Positions 1-10,834 of a stretch of 64,000 nt of DNA are shown here, in pieces. Every line of letters starts with the position of its first letter. Positions within the stretch are counted from its first letter, which is position 1. The notes below the pieces were generated by a model. It saw only the letters and a program-made list of their open reading frames with translations. It did not search any database and had not been told where the DNA came from. Made by a program: the position numbers and the translations under genes. Source of the DNA: Pachypanchax playfairii (lineage: Eukaryota; Chordata; Actinopteri; Cyprinodontiformes; Aplocheilidae); assembly GCA_006937955.1 (NCBI GenBank), contig SSNP01000125.1:735325-799324 (forward strand), written 5' to 3'.

Positions 1-987
1 TGTTGCTGTTACGTGTAGCTGTTACATGTAGCTGTTACATGTGGCTGTTACGTGTTGCTGTTACGTCTAGCCGTTACGTGTTGCTGTTACATGTTGCTGT
101 TACGTGTTGCTGTTACATGTAGCTGTTACGTGTTGCTGTTACGTCTAGCCGTTACGTGTTGCTGTTACGTGTTGCTATTACATGTAGCTGTTACGTGTGT
201 CTGTTACGTGTAGCTGTTACGTGTTGCTGTTACGTGTTGCTTTTACATGTTGCTGTTACGTGTAGCTGTTACGTGTTGCTGTTACGTGTAGCTGTTACAT
301 GTTGCTGTTACGTGTAGCTGTTACGTGTTGAAGTTACGTGTTGCTGTTATGTGTTGAAGTTACGTGTTGCTGTTACGTGTTGAAGTTACATATTGCTGTT
401 ACGTGTAGCTCTTATGTGTTGCTGTTACGTGTTGCTGTTACGTGTTGAAGTTACGTGTTTCTGCTACGTGTTGCTGTTACGTGTTGAAGTTACATATTGC
501 TGTTATGTGTAGCTCTTATGTGTTGCTGTTACGTGTTGAAGTTACATATTGCTGTTACGTGTTGCTGTTACATGTAGCTGTTACGTGTTGCTGTTACGTG
601 TTGAAGTTACATATTGCTGTTATGTGTAGCTCTTATGTGTTGCTGTTACGTGTTGAAGTTACATATTGCTGTTACGTGTTGCTATTACATGTAGCTGTTA
701 CGTGTTGCTGTTACGTGTTGAAGTTACGTGTTGAAGTTACATGTTGCTGTTACATGTTGCTGTTACGTGTTGCTGTTACGTGTTGCTGTTATATTTTGCT
801 GTTACGTCTTGCTGTTACGTGTTGCTGTTACGTGTTGCTGTTACGTGTTGCTGTTATATTTTGCTGTTACGTGTTGCTGTTACGTGTTGCTGTTACATTT
901 TGCTGTTACGTCTTGCTGTTTCGCGTTGCTGTTATGGTTTACTGTTATATGTGTCTGTTATGTGTTGCTGTTACATGTTGCTGTTAT
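1..987. repeat. 13-bp minisatellite array with 117-bp higher-order repeat
   Basis: About 75 tandem copies of a 13-bp unit close to TGTTGCTGTTACG fill the left edge and probably continue outside the window. Units differ mainly at the CpG (ACG to ACA or ATG) and by a TGAAG variant in place of TGCTG. A block of nine units repeats with a 117-bp period: the same string of variants starts at 483 and again at 600. Because 13 is not a multiple of three and the unit has no stop, all three forward frames stay open and encode the same 13-residue repeat. The long reading frames here are therefore artefacts of the repeat. Confidence 0.93.
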
Positions 988-1386
988 AAGGTGTGTCTGC
1001 CTACTGGCGCACCCTTAAGACGGTCACCCATTTGTCCTCCTTTTAACATAACTCTGTTTCCCATTTATGTTTCTTTCAGCCGAACAGACAGAAACCATGC
1101 TCATACGTATTTGACAGCTCCTCTGGGAAAGTGTGCACATGTGCTGTTGGTAATTGGTCCCTGGACACCAGAAAACCCTCCCACAGGTCATTTTTTGGAG
1201 CTGTCACAATCGACCTATATGGTTGTATAATTTTTGGATAGGTATAGACACTAATGTAAAAGTAAATTTGTCAAAATAAAATAGCTGATAAAATATAATA
1301 AAGTCTATTATATATTTGTATATTATTGTCCAAAGTTTTTTTATATAAACTATTGGATGAGAAATATATATCAGAAATTTTATTGG
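988..1386. other. spacer, nothing recognised
   Basis: This is unique-looking AT-rich DNA between the minisatellite and the first MITE. No exon, RNA gene or repeat was recognised. Confidence 0.5.
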
Positions 1387-2110
1387 TTAAAGGTGGTATA
1401 TGGAACTTGGAACAGAATAACACGGCACAAAGTCTTCAGCCATCTGGGTGCCAGGCACCAGGCTCGTTAGCCCCCCCACACACGCTCGTGCTCCGGTGCT
1501 CAGGTCGATCAATATTCCTCACCAAACCCACTCAGATCCCTGATCCGAGCAGGACAATAAAATATCATGAGTTCAGTTCACTAATCATGCTCTCCAGTCC
1601 CGCTGATCACACACTGACTCTGATAAAAGCAGTCATCGATTCAGTCTGTGGCAACGAGTTCATAGTTGCACCGCAGCTCCAAAACTTCCTGCAGTCCCTC
1701 CTAAGATCCTCTGTCCTCCTTACACACCATCCTGCACGCCTCACTTATACAAGAACTTGCTCGTCACATGGGAAACCCCCTATGGCAAGCAAGATATATA
1801 ATCACCACATGTCCCCGGTGCTTCCTGCTGCTTGACCTGCAGACTCCACAGTACCAGCCTCACTGTGCTGGATTATTTACGGTATTAGACAACCCAAAAT
1901 GGTGCCGCTGCTCTGCCAGCTATTGGCTGGTAGATGTAAACAAAATGCCAATGTCGTGCCTGTCAAAATTAATATTTTATATTTTACTTAAAATAGAATT
2001 TCTAAAGAAAATGCTGTATTTTCATTCTACAACCCTCTAAACACCCCGTGGAGATATTATTTTGTTAAAAATATTGTTTTTAATAAAAATATTCCATATT
2101 CCACCTTTAA
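1387..2110. mobile_element. TTAA-flanked MITE, family A copy 1
   Basis: The element starts with TTAAAGGTGGTATATGGAA and ends with the near-perfect inverted complement (one mismatch in 19), so both edges carry TTAA. It is related along its length to 49,285-50,171 but lacks about 160 bp of internal sequence. No transposase is encoded; the short open frames are not conserved between the copies. TTAA targets are typical of piggyBac-type transposases, so a non-autonomous piggyBac-like element is the best guess. The superfamily is inferred from the target site only. Confidence 0.8.
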
Positions 2111-2505
2111 CAGCTCTGAATGTAATCAAACTGACCATATACAGTGGGGCAAAAAAGTATTTAGTCAGCCACCAATTGTGTAAGTTCTCCCACTTAAAAA
2201 GATCAGAGAGGCCTGTAATTTTCATCATAGGTATACCTCAACTATGAGAGACAAAATGAGGGAAAAAAAATCCAGAAAATCACATTGTCTGATTTTTAAA
2301 GAATTTATTTGCAAATTATGGTGGAAAATAAGTATTTGGTCACCTACAAACAAGTAAGATTTCTGGCTTTTACAGACCTGTAACTTCTTTAAGAGGCTCC
2401 TCGGTCCTCCACTCGTTACCTGTATTAATGGCACCTGTGTGAACTCGTTATCAGTATAAAAGACACCTGTCCACAACCTCAAACAGTCACGCTCCAAACT
2501 CCACT

Positions 2506-3543
2506 ATGGCCAAGACCAAAGAGCTGTCAAAGGACACCAGAAACAAAATTGTAGACCTTCACCAGGCTGGGAAGACTGAATCTGCAATAGGTAAGCAGCT
2601 TGGTGTGAAGAAATCAACTGTGGGAGCAATTATTAGAAAATGGAAGACATACAAGACCACTGATAATCTCCCTCGATCTGGGGCTCCACGCAAGATCTCA
2701 CCCCGTGGGGTCAAAATGATCACAAGAACGGTGAGCAAAAATCCCAGAACCACACGGAGGGACCTAGTGAATGACCTGCAGAGAGCTGGGACCAAAGTAA
2801 CAAAGGCTACCATCAGTAACACACTACGCCGCCAGGGACTCAAATCCTGCAGTGCCAGACGTGTCCCCCTGCTGAAGCCAGGACACGTCCAGGCCCGTCT
2901 GCGGTTTGCTAGAGAGCATTTGGATGATCCAGAAGAGGATTGGGAGAACATCATATGGTCAGATGAAACCAAAATAGAACTTTTTGGTAGAAACTCAACT
3001 TGTCGTGTTTGGAGGGGAAAGAATGCTGAGTTGGATCCAAAGAACACCATACCTACTGTAAAGCATGGGGGTGGAAACATCATGCTTTGGGGCTGTTTTT
3101 CTGCAAGGGGACCAGGACGACTGATCCGTGTAAAGGAAAGAATGAATGGGGCCATGTATCGTAAGATTTTGAGTGAAAACCTCCTTCCATCAGCAAGGGC
3201 ATTGAAAATGAGACGTGGCTGGGTCTTTCAGCATGACAATGATCCCAAACACACCGCCCGGGCAACGAAGGAGTGGCTTCGTAAGAAGCATTTCAAGGTC
3301 CTGGAGTGGCCTAGCCAGTCTCCAGATCTCAACCCCATAGAAAATCTCTGGAGGGAGTTGAAAGTCCGTGTTGCCCAGCGTCAGCCCCAAAACATCACTG
3401 CTCTAGAGGAGATCTGCATGGAGGAATGGGCCAAAATACCAGCAACAGTGTGTGAAAACCTTGTGAAGACTTACAGAAAACGTTTGACCTCTGTCATTGC
3501 CAACAAAGGCNGGAAAAAAAATCCAGAAAATCACATTGTCTGA
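2506..3543 (+). CDS. Tc1 transposase, left copy (3' end corrupted by N)
   Basis: This is a Tc1/mariner DDE transposase, which cuts and pastes the element at TA sites in the nucleus. The ATG and about 335 codons match the 340-codon copy at 28,110. The N-terminal part (roughly residues 1-110) has the paired-like helix-turn-helix DNA-binding region with an AT-hook-like SGAPRK stretch near 58-63. The catalytic triad is D153 (in WSDETK), D244 (in QHDNDPKHT) and E279 (in LNPIEN), giving DD34E spacing. The last few codons are replaced after the N at 3,511 by terminal-repeat sequence, so the frame to 3,543 ends in an artificial tail. Up to that point there is no stop or frameshift. Confidence 0.93.
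   Translation: MAKTKELSKDTRNKIVDLHQAGKTESAIGKQLGVKKSTVGAIIRKWKTYKTTDNLPRSGAPRKISPRGVKMITRTVSKNPRTTRRDLVNDLQRAGTKVTKATISNTLRRQGLKSCSARRVPLLKPGHVQARLRFAREHLDDPEEDWENIIWSDETKIELFGRNSTCRVWRGKNAELDPKNTIPTVKHGGGNIMLWGCFSARGPGRLIRVKERMNGAMYRKILSENLLPSARALKMRRGWVFQHDNDPKHTARATKEWLRKKHFKVLEWPSQSPDLNPIENLWRELKVRVAQRQPQNITALEEICMEEWAKIPATVCENLVKTYRKRLTSVIANKGXKKNPENHIV
3511..3511. other. single ambiguous base at element junction
   Basis: The N separates the forward Tc1 copy from the inverted one. It sits exactly where transposase 3' sequence jumps into the middle of an inverted terminal repeat, as expected for a closed or guessed assembly gap. Confidence 0.85.
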
Positions 3544-3609
3544 TTTTTAAAGAATTTATTTGCAAATTATGGTGGAAAATAAGTATTTGGTCAATAACAA
3601 AAGTTAATC

Positions 3610-4632
3610 TCAATACTTTGTTATTTTGCCTTTGTTGGCAATGACAGAGGTCAAACGTTTTCTGTAAGTCTTCACAAGGTTTTCACACACTGTTGCTGGT
3701 ATTTTGGCCCATTCCTCCATGCAGATCTCCTCTAGAGCAGTGATGTTTTGGGGCTGACGCTGGGCAACACGGACTTTCAACTCCCTCCAGAGATTTTCTA
3801 TGGGGTTGAGATCTGGAGACTGGCTAGGCCACTCCAGGACCTTGAAATGCTTCTTACGAAGCCACTCCTTCGTTGCCCGGGCGGTGTGTTTGGGATCATT
3901 GTCATGCTGAAAGACCCAGCCACGTCTCATTTTCAATGCCCTTGCTGATGGAAGGAGGTTTTCACTCAAAATCTTACGATACATGGCCCCATTCATTCTT
4001 TCCTTTACACGGATCAGTCGTCCTGGTCCCCTTGCAGAAAAACAGCCCCAAAGCATGATGTTTCCACCCCCATGCTTTACAGTAGGTATGGTGTTCTTTG
4101 GATTCAACTCAGAATTCTTTCCCCTCCAAACACGACAAGTTGAGTTTCTACCAAAAAGTTCTATTTTGGTTTCATCTGACCATATGATGTTCTCCCAATC
4201 CTCTTCTGGATCATCCAAATGCTCTCTAGCAAACCGCAGACGGGCCTGGACGTGTCCTGGCTTCAGCAGGGGGACACGTCTGGCACTGCAGGATTTGAGT
4301 CCCTGGCGGCGTAGTGTGTTACTGATGGTAGCCTTTGTTACTTTGGTCCCAGCTCTCTGCAGGTCATTCACTAGGTCCCTCCGTGTGGTTCTGGGATTTT
4401 TGCTCACCGTTCTTGTGATCATTTTGACCCCACGGGGTGAGATCTTGCGTGGAGCCCCAGATCGAGGGAGATTATCAGTGGTCTTGTATGTCTTCCATTT
4501 TCTAATAATTGCTCCCACAGTTGATTTCTTCACACCAAGCTGCTTACCTATTGCAGATTCAGTCTTCCCAGCCTGGTGAAGGTCTACAATTTTGTTTCTG
4601 GTGTCCTTTGACAGCTCTTTGGTCTTGGCCAT
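3610..4632 (-). CDS. Tc1 transposase, right copy (intact)
   Basis: This is a complete 340-codon DD34E transposase on the minus strand, nearly identical to the copies at 2,506 and 28,110. The helix-turn-helix region and the D153/D244/E279 triad are all present. It differs by a few residues, for example SELNPKN where the other two read AELDPKN. The open frame and near-identity argue for recent spread of the family. Whether this copy really sits inverted beside the first depends on the join at 3,511. Confidence 0.93.
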   Translation of the reverse strand: MAKTKELSKDTRNKIVDLHQAGKTESAIGKQLGVKKSTVGAIIRKWKTYKTTDNLPRSGAPRKISPRGVKMITRTVSKNPRTTRRDLVNDLQRAGTKVTKATISNTLRRQGLKSCSARRVPLLKPGHVQARLRFAREHLDDPEEDWENIIWSDETKIELFGRNSTCRVWRGKNSELNPKNTIPTVKHGGGNIMLWGCFSARGPGRLIRVKERMNGAMYRKILSENLLPSARALKMRRGWVFQHDNDPKHTARATKEWLRKKHFKVLEWPSQSPDLNPIENLWRELKVRVAQRQPQNITALEEICMEEWAKIPATVCENLVKTYRKRLTSVIANKGKITKY

Positions 4633-5274
4633 AGTGGAGTTTGGAGCGTGACTGTTTGAGGTTGTGGACAGGTGTCTTTTATACTGATAACGAGTTCACA
4701 CAGGTGCCATTAATACAGGTAACGAGTGGAGGACCGAGGAGCCTCTTAAAGAAGTTACAGGTCTGTAAAAGCCAGAAATCTTACTTGTTTGTAGGTGACC
4801 AAATACTTATTTTCCACCATAATTTGCAAATAAATTCTTTAAAAATCAGACAATGTGATTTTCTGGATTTTTTTTCCTCATTTTGTCTCTCATAGTTGAG
4901 GTATACCTATGATGAAAATTACAGGCCTCTCTGATCTTTTTAAGTGGGAGAACTTACACAATTGGTGGCTGACTAAATACTTTTTTGCCCCACTGTAGGT
5001 GTGGTTGATGACAGGTAAATCAATTAAAGGGAACCCACTCAGTCATCTGCAGTCTGCAAACATGTCCAAACAAAAGACTACGTTTAATCCTGAGTGGACA
5101 GAGGAATATGGATTCATGTACAAGACATTTCTCCTTAACAAAAATCTATTGAAAGCAGCCAGGAAAGGCCAAAAATATACTTTCACATCTTTATTTAGTA
5201 CAACAGCCATACTATGTAATGGGTTTGATGTTGTTTTTGGGTTTGATGTTATGTTTTTGTTTTCATCTTTGTTC

Positions 5275-5560
5275 AATAGTCTGGTACGGTAATTTGGACT
5301 TTCAATCACGCAAGAAACTACAACGTATAATAGACAAATCATCTAAAATTACAGGCCATACCCTCCCTTCCATTGACTCACTGTATAATAGACGCATCAC
5401 ACAACGGGCAGAAAAAAAATCACCTCAGATCCTTCACACCCTACATATCACCTGTTTACACTTTTGCCCTCTGGAAGACGCTACAGGTCCTTGCCAACAA
5501 AATCAACCAGATTTAAAAACAATTTTTTCCCAACAGCCACACTTAACCAAGTAACAGCCT
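5275..5560 (+). pseudogene. LINE reverse transcriptase C-terminal remnant
   Basis: The forward frame from about 5,279 reads WYGNLDFQSRKKLQRIIDKS and continues through LPSIDSLYNRRITQRA. This is the typical C-terminal tail of fish Rex/Babar-type LINE polymerases. After a frameshift the region still resembles the usual SGRRYR...LKN ending. It is 5'-truncated, with no polymerase core left. The short frame just upstream (5,060-5,130, with FNPEWTEEYGF) may be the start of a hAT-derived gene, but this is too short to claim. Confidence 0.7.
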
Positions 5561-6590
5561 AATATATCTACTGTCTATCTGCTTCTGGACTGTGAGTGTT
5601 GACATAGAGATGTGAGCATATCATGCTGTACTAAAAACAAATTCCACCAACTTATTGTGTGGTCATTAATAAATAAATAAATCCTTCTGTTTTGTGTTGT
5701 GGAAATGGTCCCTCTAGTCTGAAGAAAGACCTAAATGAGAGTAGCAACCAGATGTATGAAAGCAGCAACTGCAAGAGCTCATTAAATTCTTCTGCCCCAA
5801 TGACAAAAAGATTGGACCCAAAGTACTAACTTAGAAAAGTTGGTAATATTTAGGTTTTTCCACACACAGACTGCTGAAACCAGAGAGGAGCGTCAGAGAC
5901 TCAGAGGAGAGAAGGCAGAGTTCTGCTGGTATAATCAAAGTACGATGGGTTTTCAATGAGGGCTCTTACTTTTGTTGTTCTCTTTGCAGGAGTCTGTGAG
6001 AGGGTGCAGATGAATTCCAGGGGAACTGAGAAACTGGAGAGTAGAGGTTAATGAGTTAGTGATAGAAGGTGAGGGAAGGAAGGCTGGTGAATAGTGAGGA
6101 AGATGAAGAGGCTTCAGCATCATTGAAGCAAGGATGAAGGATTCACTCATTCATATCTGAGACTAGATGAGTTCAGCATTTCAATGTGGGTAATCCACAA
6201 TTTACACACAGGTAGAGAAACTGTTACATACATGTCAATGATGAAACACAACAAACAACAACAACCTGATCAGTTGTGATCATCGTGCATGGCTCAGTGG
6301 TCTGTTTGAAGAGTGATAGATGTTAGGTAGATACACTCTGTGACCCATCACGCAGCTGTAGACCTCTCACCAGCAGGCAGGGCAGCCCAGACTCACCTGA
6401 AGACAGGTGAGCAGTGTGCAGAAAAGCAAACATCAGTGTTTCTCATGGTGTGCAGCTGATCTAATCTAAGACAGAATAAATCAAACATCATTAAAGTAGA
6501 GACTCCTTCTTCCATCACTCGCTGGTCTCAGTGATGCAGCACTGGAGGAGGTCTGCTGGGACCAGCTGTGAGGGGAGTGAAGACCAGTTC
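5561..6590. other. no feature recognised
   Basis: This stretch is about 1 kb of sequence with no recognisable exon or repeat family. It may be gga3 intron or intergenic DNA. Confidence 0.45.
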
Positions 6591-6599
6591 TAACACAAG

Positions 6600-7350
6600 C
6601 TAAAAAACTCAACAGGATATTAAAGCCACCTGCTGTGACTTAGCTAGCATTTGCTAGCTTTTTTTTGTTCTTTTTGAGTATTTCTTGCTAGTTTTTTCTT
6701 CTGGAAATATTTTCTAAATACTTTTCTTCTGATTTGGGTGCTGTGCTGATTGAGTTTTTTGCTTGAGTTGTCACTTTTTTGCTACTTGTTATGATGTGTA
6801 ACCATGGCAACAAGAGACTTGTTCACAAGAAAGAGCAGCTAACTGACATTTCTAAGGCTGAAATAATCCTCAAATTGAAACTCTGGATCCCTGATGAGCT
6901 CAAAAGAAGAAGACATGGATGCAGAGCAGGAGCAAAGTGAAGAGAGAGAAAGAGGAAGTTTAAACCTTCACTTCCATCAGTCATATTGACAAATATGAGA
7001 TCTCTTTGCTAACAAAATGGATGAACTTAAAACTCTGTTGAAGAACCAGCCAGAGTATCAGGAATGCAGCATCATAGGAGCATATCCTGGACTCCAGTGT
7101 GTCTCTGTCTGGCTTTCACACAATACGGGCAGACAGAGATTTGAAGAGGAGCAGCAAAAGAAAAGGAGTTTGTCAGCTGCTCACATCTGCAGTCACCTGT
7201 TGGGGGCGGAGCATCAGAGCAAGTGGCATGAAGAGGCTGAACAGATGGATAAGGAGGACTGATTCTGTCCTGGAGACTGAACTGGAGTCTCTTGAGTTGA
7301 TTGTCCAAAGGAGGATGAAGAACATGATGGAGAACCCTCATCATTCTAGA
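6600..7350 (+). pseudogene. internally deleted Rex/Babar-like LINE copy
   Basis: This copy starts like the LINE at 7,400: the stretch around CCATGGCAAC and the NKMDELKTLL frame correspond to CCATGGCAAC and NKTDELEVLT there. At about 7,130-7,200 it jumps from the start of the endonuclease domain straight to the C-terminal tail (LESLELIVQRRMKNMMEN, compare LEPLELIVQKRM near 13,110-13,150). The whole reverse transcriptase is missing. The remaining frames are short and broken. Confidence 0.75.
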
Positions 7351-7399
7351 ATGCGCCGCGAGGTGGCAGCAAATTGTAGTAGCTCTGTCTTTGCTATCG

Positions 7400-7954
7400 T
7401 GATTTTTTAAAATTACAGCCGTCTTTTGACAGACTTCAGCTGTCAAATTAGTTTTGTTTTAAAGGGGATTTTGCGTCGGTTCGGGGGCTGTGCTGCACGG
7501 GAGAGTTTTTTGGATGTTTTTGGCTCTTTTTGGCTGTTTCCAGATTTGGTTATGATGAGTCTCCATGGCAACGGAAGACTTGTTTATCAGCGTGACCAAC
7601 TGATAAAACTCTCCCAAATCAAAATTAACAGTGAAATAACACAGCAAATCCCGCTGGAGTTGAAGAGAAAGAGAAGAGGACGCAGGGCAGGAGTGAAGCA
7701 GAGAGAAAAGCGGTGGAGATTTAAACCGTTTCTTCCAACTGTTGTGATGGGTAACGTCAGATCGCTAGCTAACAAAACGGACGAGCTCGAGGTGCTAACC
7801 AGGTCCCAGAGAGAGTACAGAGAATGCAGTTTTATGTGTTTCACCGAGACGTGGCTGCATGAACACATCCCGGACAGTAACGTGTCTGTACACGGCTTTA
7901 TGACGGTCCGCGCAGACCGCAGTAAGCAACTCAGCGGGAAGCTGAGGGGAGGTG
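7400..7954 (+). pseudogene. LINE 5' part: start of AP endonuclease domain
   Basis: The frame 7,426-7,954 contains a basic leader (KRKRRGRRAG) and then the start of an APE-type endonuclease domain, with the motifs MGNVRSLANK and CFTETWLHEH that supply the conserved Asn and Glu. It stops at the N at 7,955. The continuation expected for this family, from the rest of the endonuclease into the polymerase, resumes near 10,835. The two are therefore probably the halves of one LINE. Confidence 0.75.
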
Positions 7955-7955
7955 G
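7955..7955. other. single ambiguous base interrupting a LINE
   Basis: The N lies where the LINE endonuclease frame breaks off in a run of glycine codons. Like the N at 3,511 it marks a join between repeat sequences and should be treated as a possible misassembly. Confidence 0.75.
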
Positions 7956-8552
7956 NCGACCTGACAGAAACAACAAATGAACCCTGTAAAGCACCTTTTG
8001 TAATACGTGGCTACGTTAACAAATGTTAGCATGTTTTAAGGAGACAGACTAATATGTTGTGTCTTTTCAGCATTTGCACACAGGCGAGGATGAGGTCATC
8101 AGACTGTCTCCAGCACCAGTGCGGCTGGTGACCGCAGCGCATCCAGCAGTGGTCGGGTTCTGACTGAAGCTGTGATGCAGACACAGAGAGACTCTATCAG
8201 CGCTATTAATTCTGTGATCAATGAATTAAAAGAAATAAAGAGTGTGTTTTGAGACATGATGACAGCCGTTGGGGCCTTAAATGATACATTAAAAACATTA
8301 AATGAACCTTGTCGTTGTCATCTCAAATGCTGCATTACACCCTCAGACCCAATTGTTCCCCGAGTGAAGACTTCCTGTCGAGGAGGTGATTAATTTTATG
8401 TATTTCTCTTAGTATTAAAAAATGTTTTCAGGAGAGGTACAGCTCACTACAAGCTGCAGTATAGATATCATTGCTGTTCTGAATGTTTATAATAACACGA
8501 ATCTATAATTAATGTTTGGTGTGAGGTGAAATGACGTGTGTGAGAGGAGTAA

Positions 8553-9200
8553 TGGTGCATTCACACTGGCCACTCTGTCAACGTCAAACAACGCTCATAA
8601 CGCTCCAAGTTTGACTTTTGAAAGTTGAAGCTCATAACGCCTGCCAGTCAGAGCGCATAGGTGTTAAAGCTCATAACGCTGGACCGTTAAAAAGAGCGCG
8701 TAGGCGGGGCTTTCTTTGTTATCGGATGTTCGGAGCTATGGCGGATCATATAGAGAGAGTGGCTTTATTTACTCCGTTTGTGGATACACCCCATTCTTCA
8801 GATGTGTTTTGAGTTTGAGGAGTTAAACCATTTGCTCCAGGAGCTACATATGGATGAGGTTAGCTTCCAGCGCTACTTCCATCCGTCCCGCACCCTGTTT
8901 AACGACTTCCTGCATCATTCAGGTACGTCACTACGATGAGACGCTCTGATTGGTTGACATGCCGCTTCAAGAGCGTTATGAGCGTCAAAAGTTCAGCTAG
9001 CTGAACTTTTTGCGTTTCGAGCTTTTCAAGCGTTTCAAGCGTCAACGCCTGAAACGCTCGAAAAGCTTGAAAAGTTGCCGCACATAACGCTCACAAAGTG
9101 CGGCAGAGCCGTTGACGTCTGCCTGACGCACTCCACCGTAGATTTTACATGTAAACTTGCCGCTTCTGACGTTGACGGTTGGGCCGGTGTGAACGCACCA
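8553..9200. mobile_element. PIF/Harbinger MITE copy 1
   Basis: The ends are TGGTGCATTCACACTGGCC and the inverted GGCCGGTGTGAACGCACCA, flanked by TAA on both sides; a 3-bp TNA duplication is the PIF/Harbinger hallmark. Inside (8,819-8,925) is a degenerate piece of coding sequence corresponding to the N-terminal LLQELHMDEVSFQRYFRLSR of Harbinger transposases. Much of the rest is built from short GCGTTATGAGC- and GACGTTGACG-like repeats that fold back. No full transposase is present. Other copies are at 44,123-44,727 (complete) and 23,790-23,945 (partial). Confidence 0.87.
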
Positions 9201-9204
9201 TAAT

Positions 9205-9703
9205 ATGCAGTCTGACTGCAGTTCACCACTTCACCAACTGTGTCGTTGATTCCCCTCGTCTCCAAAATGTCTGTACGCACGGGTCAGAATTGGCATACAG
9301 GTCTGTTTCACTTCCATTGAAGCTCCTTTTAACCGCATGTTGTGACTTCACAGCAAGAGCATCTAAATGCATATGCCACACCTGGAATCAACTCAAGACC
9401 TTTTATCTGCTTAATTGATGATGGATTAATGAGGGAATTGCCCGCACATGTCCATAAAATAGCTTTCGAGTCAACTGTCCAATTACCTTTGGTCCCTTGA
9501 AAAAGAGGTGGCTACATATGAAAGAAATGCAATTCTAAACCCCTCCTCCAACCTCCAATTTGTATGTAAATAGCCTCAAATTAAAGGTGAGGGTAAGCAT
9601 TTAAAGCCCATATTGATTATATAACTGTATCTTGAATATGTAAACAGCTAAAATGACAAAACGTCTGTTAGTGTCCAAATATATATATGGACATGACTGT
9701 AAT
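9205..9703. mobile_element. decayed Tc1/mariner-type element end
   Basis: The sequence resembles the 3' part of a second, older fish Tc1-like element. The right end reads GTCCAAATATATATATGGAC followed by ATGACTG and TA. Upstream the text matches the long non-coding 3' region I associate with that type. No transposase frame is left. The assignment rests on recognition of the end and the TA only. Confidence 0.5.
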
Positions 9704-9739
9704 AATAAGCCATTTTGAAGCATGTGTAAAAGTTGTACA

Positions 9740-10802
9740 TTACTTATTTATTTATTTGTTAACATATCTTTATAGGGAGGATTAACCACTTGAGATGTAA
9801 TATCTCATTTTCGAGTGGGTCCTCCATTACAGCAAAGAGAAAAGAAAAAATAAAGAACAAGACAGCAGAGCAAAAATCACAGTCAGAGACAATATTACAG
9901 CACTGCATTACAAACGCACCACACATACACACACATGTGCAGTACTTTTGCTGTTCCAAGTACTGCACTTTTCTGGACTGAGACGTCTGAGGTTCTTCCA
10001 GGGTTTGTTTGGCAGATATATATGCCACATCAATGGAATGCAGACAAGAGGAGGTAGTGTTCTGTTAGATAATGTCAGCATAGTCCAGAGTAGGCAGAAG
10101 CAGCTGTGTTGCAGTTCTTTTCCTGACCAGAAAATTAAAACAATTAACAGATCGGTAAAGGATTTTAAGATGAGAATTTAATTTATTTGTAATTGCTTGA
10201 ACATGAGTTTTGAAGGATAGATCAGGTTCCAGCCAATCACCAAGATATTTAAAGGTCTCAGTAGTCTGCAGAGGAGAGGAGTCGAGAAAACGAAGATTAA
10301 GGTTTTTTTCACCTATATCCAAGGTTTTCCTATAAAACAATAATGATTTATTAAGAAAAAGTTTACTAGCCGACAGCCAGTACTGAACGGAAGTAAAGTC
10401 TTGTTGTAAAGAAAAATTTATCTCACTAATGGTTGGCTTACTACAATAAATAACTGTATCATCGGCATAAAGATGAATATTACAGTCTGTGCAGCATAGA
10501 GGCATATCATTAACATAAATTGAGAAAGGATGATTTGAGGGATGCCTTTAGCTATGCCAGTAAAATTTGACTGACAGCCCCTGTGATCTCAAAAGGCCAA
10601 TAGCATGGAATTTATCCTGTAAAAGATAGTGATCAACTAAATTAAATGCTTTGGAGAGATCTAAGAAAATGGCAACAGTACACAAATTATTGTCAAAGCT
10701 AGAGAACACATCATTAGTGAGTTTCAAGAGAGCAGTGGTAGTAGAGAAGTGTCTTCTGAAGCCTGACTGGCATTGAGTAAGTAAATTATTATCAGAGAGA
10801 TA
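9740..10802 (-). pseudogene. 5'-truncated LINE with RT core, minus strand
   Basis: On the minus strand, 10,800 to 10,065 encodes a reverse transcriptase core in two frames. The first has CQSGFRRHFSTTTALLKLTN and FLDLSKAFNLVDH. The second has NIHLYADDTVIYCS (the YADD active-site motif) and FKYLGDWLEPDLSFK. About ten codons around the expected PQGS..GP motif are missing near 10,505-10,548, so the copy is dead. Its 3' end lies near 9,740 with an AAAT-rich tail. The clade is uncertain; it differs from the plus-strand LINE next to it. Confidence 0.8.
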
Positions 10803-10833
10803 GTTATATATATATATATATATAGTTATATAT
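10803..10833. repeat. TA microsatellite between two LINEs
   Basis: A short run of TATATA marks the boundary between the minus-strand LINE fragment and the resumed plus-strand LINE. Confidence 0.7.
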
Positions 10834-10834
10834 G

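Larger units (their letters stand above)
2142..4995. mobile_element. two Tc1 elements head-to-head, joined at an N
   Basis: Tc1-type ends (CAGTGGGGCAAAAAAG) with TA on both outer sides bound a 2.85-kb block. The left half is a forward Tc1 up to the end of its transposase. The right half is a reverse-oriented Tc1 that starts inside its terminal repeat. They meet at a single N at 3,511, and each inner terminal repeat is incomplete. A complete copy of the family, at 27,747-29,347, is 1,601 bp with 198-bp inverted repeats. The block could be a real inverted pair. It could also be an assembly error, since short reads cannot cross a 198-bp terminal repeat unambiguously. Confidence 0.9.

Noticed and set aside
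442..1230. Long cysteine- and leucine-rich open frames over the left edge
   Set aside because: They are the 13-bp minisatellite read in each of its three stop-free forward frames; the same 13-residue motif cycles.
2559..3155. 198-codon minus-strand frame inside the Tc1 (also at 3,983 and 28,163)
   Set aside because: It is exactly antisense to the conserved transposase gene in every copy and has no recognisable domain.
5060..5130. Possible start of a hAT-derived gene (FNPEWTEEYGF)
   Set aside because: Only about 12 residues match the general pattern and no zinc finger or hATC domain follows.
8040..8400. Reading frame with SAINSVINELKEIKSVF
   Set aside because: It has coiled-coil-like text but frameshifts and no family I can name; it is probably part of the mobile DNA around it.
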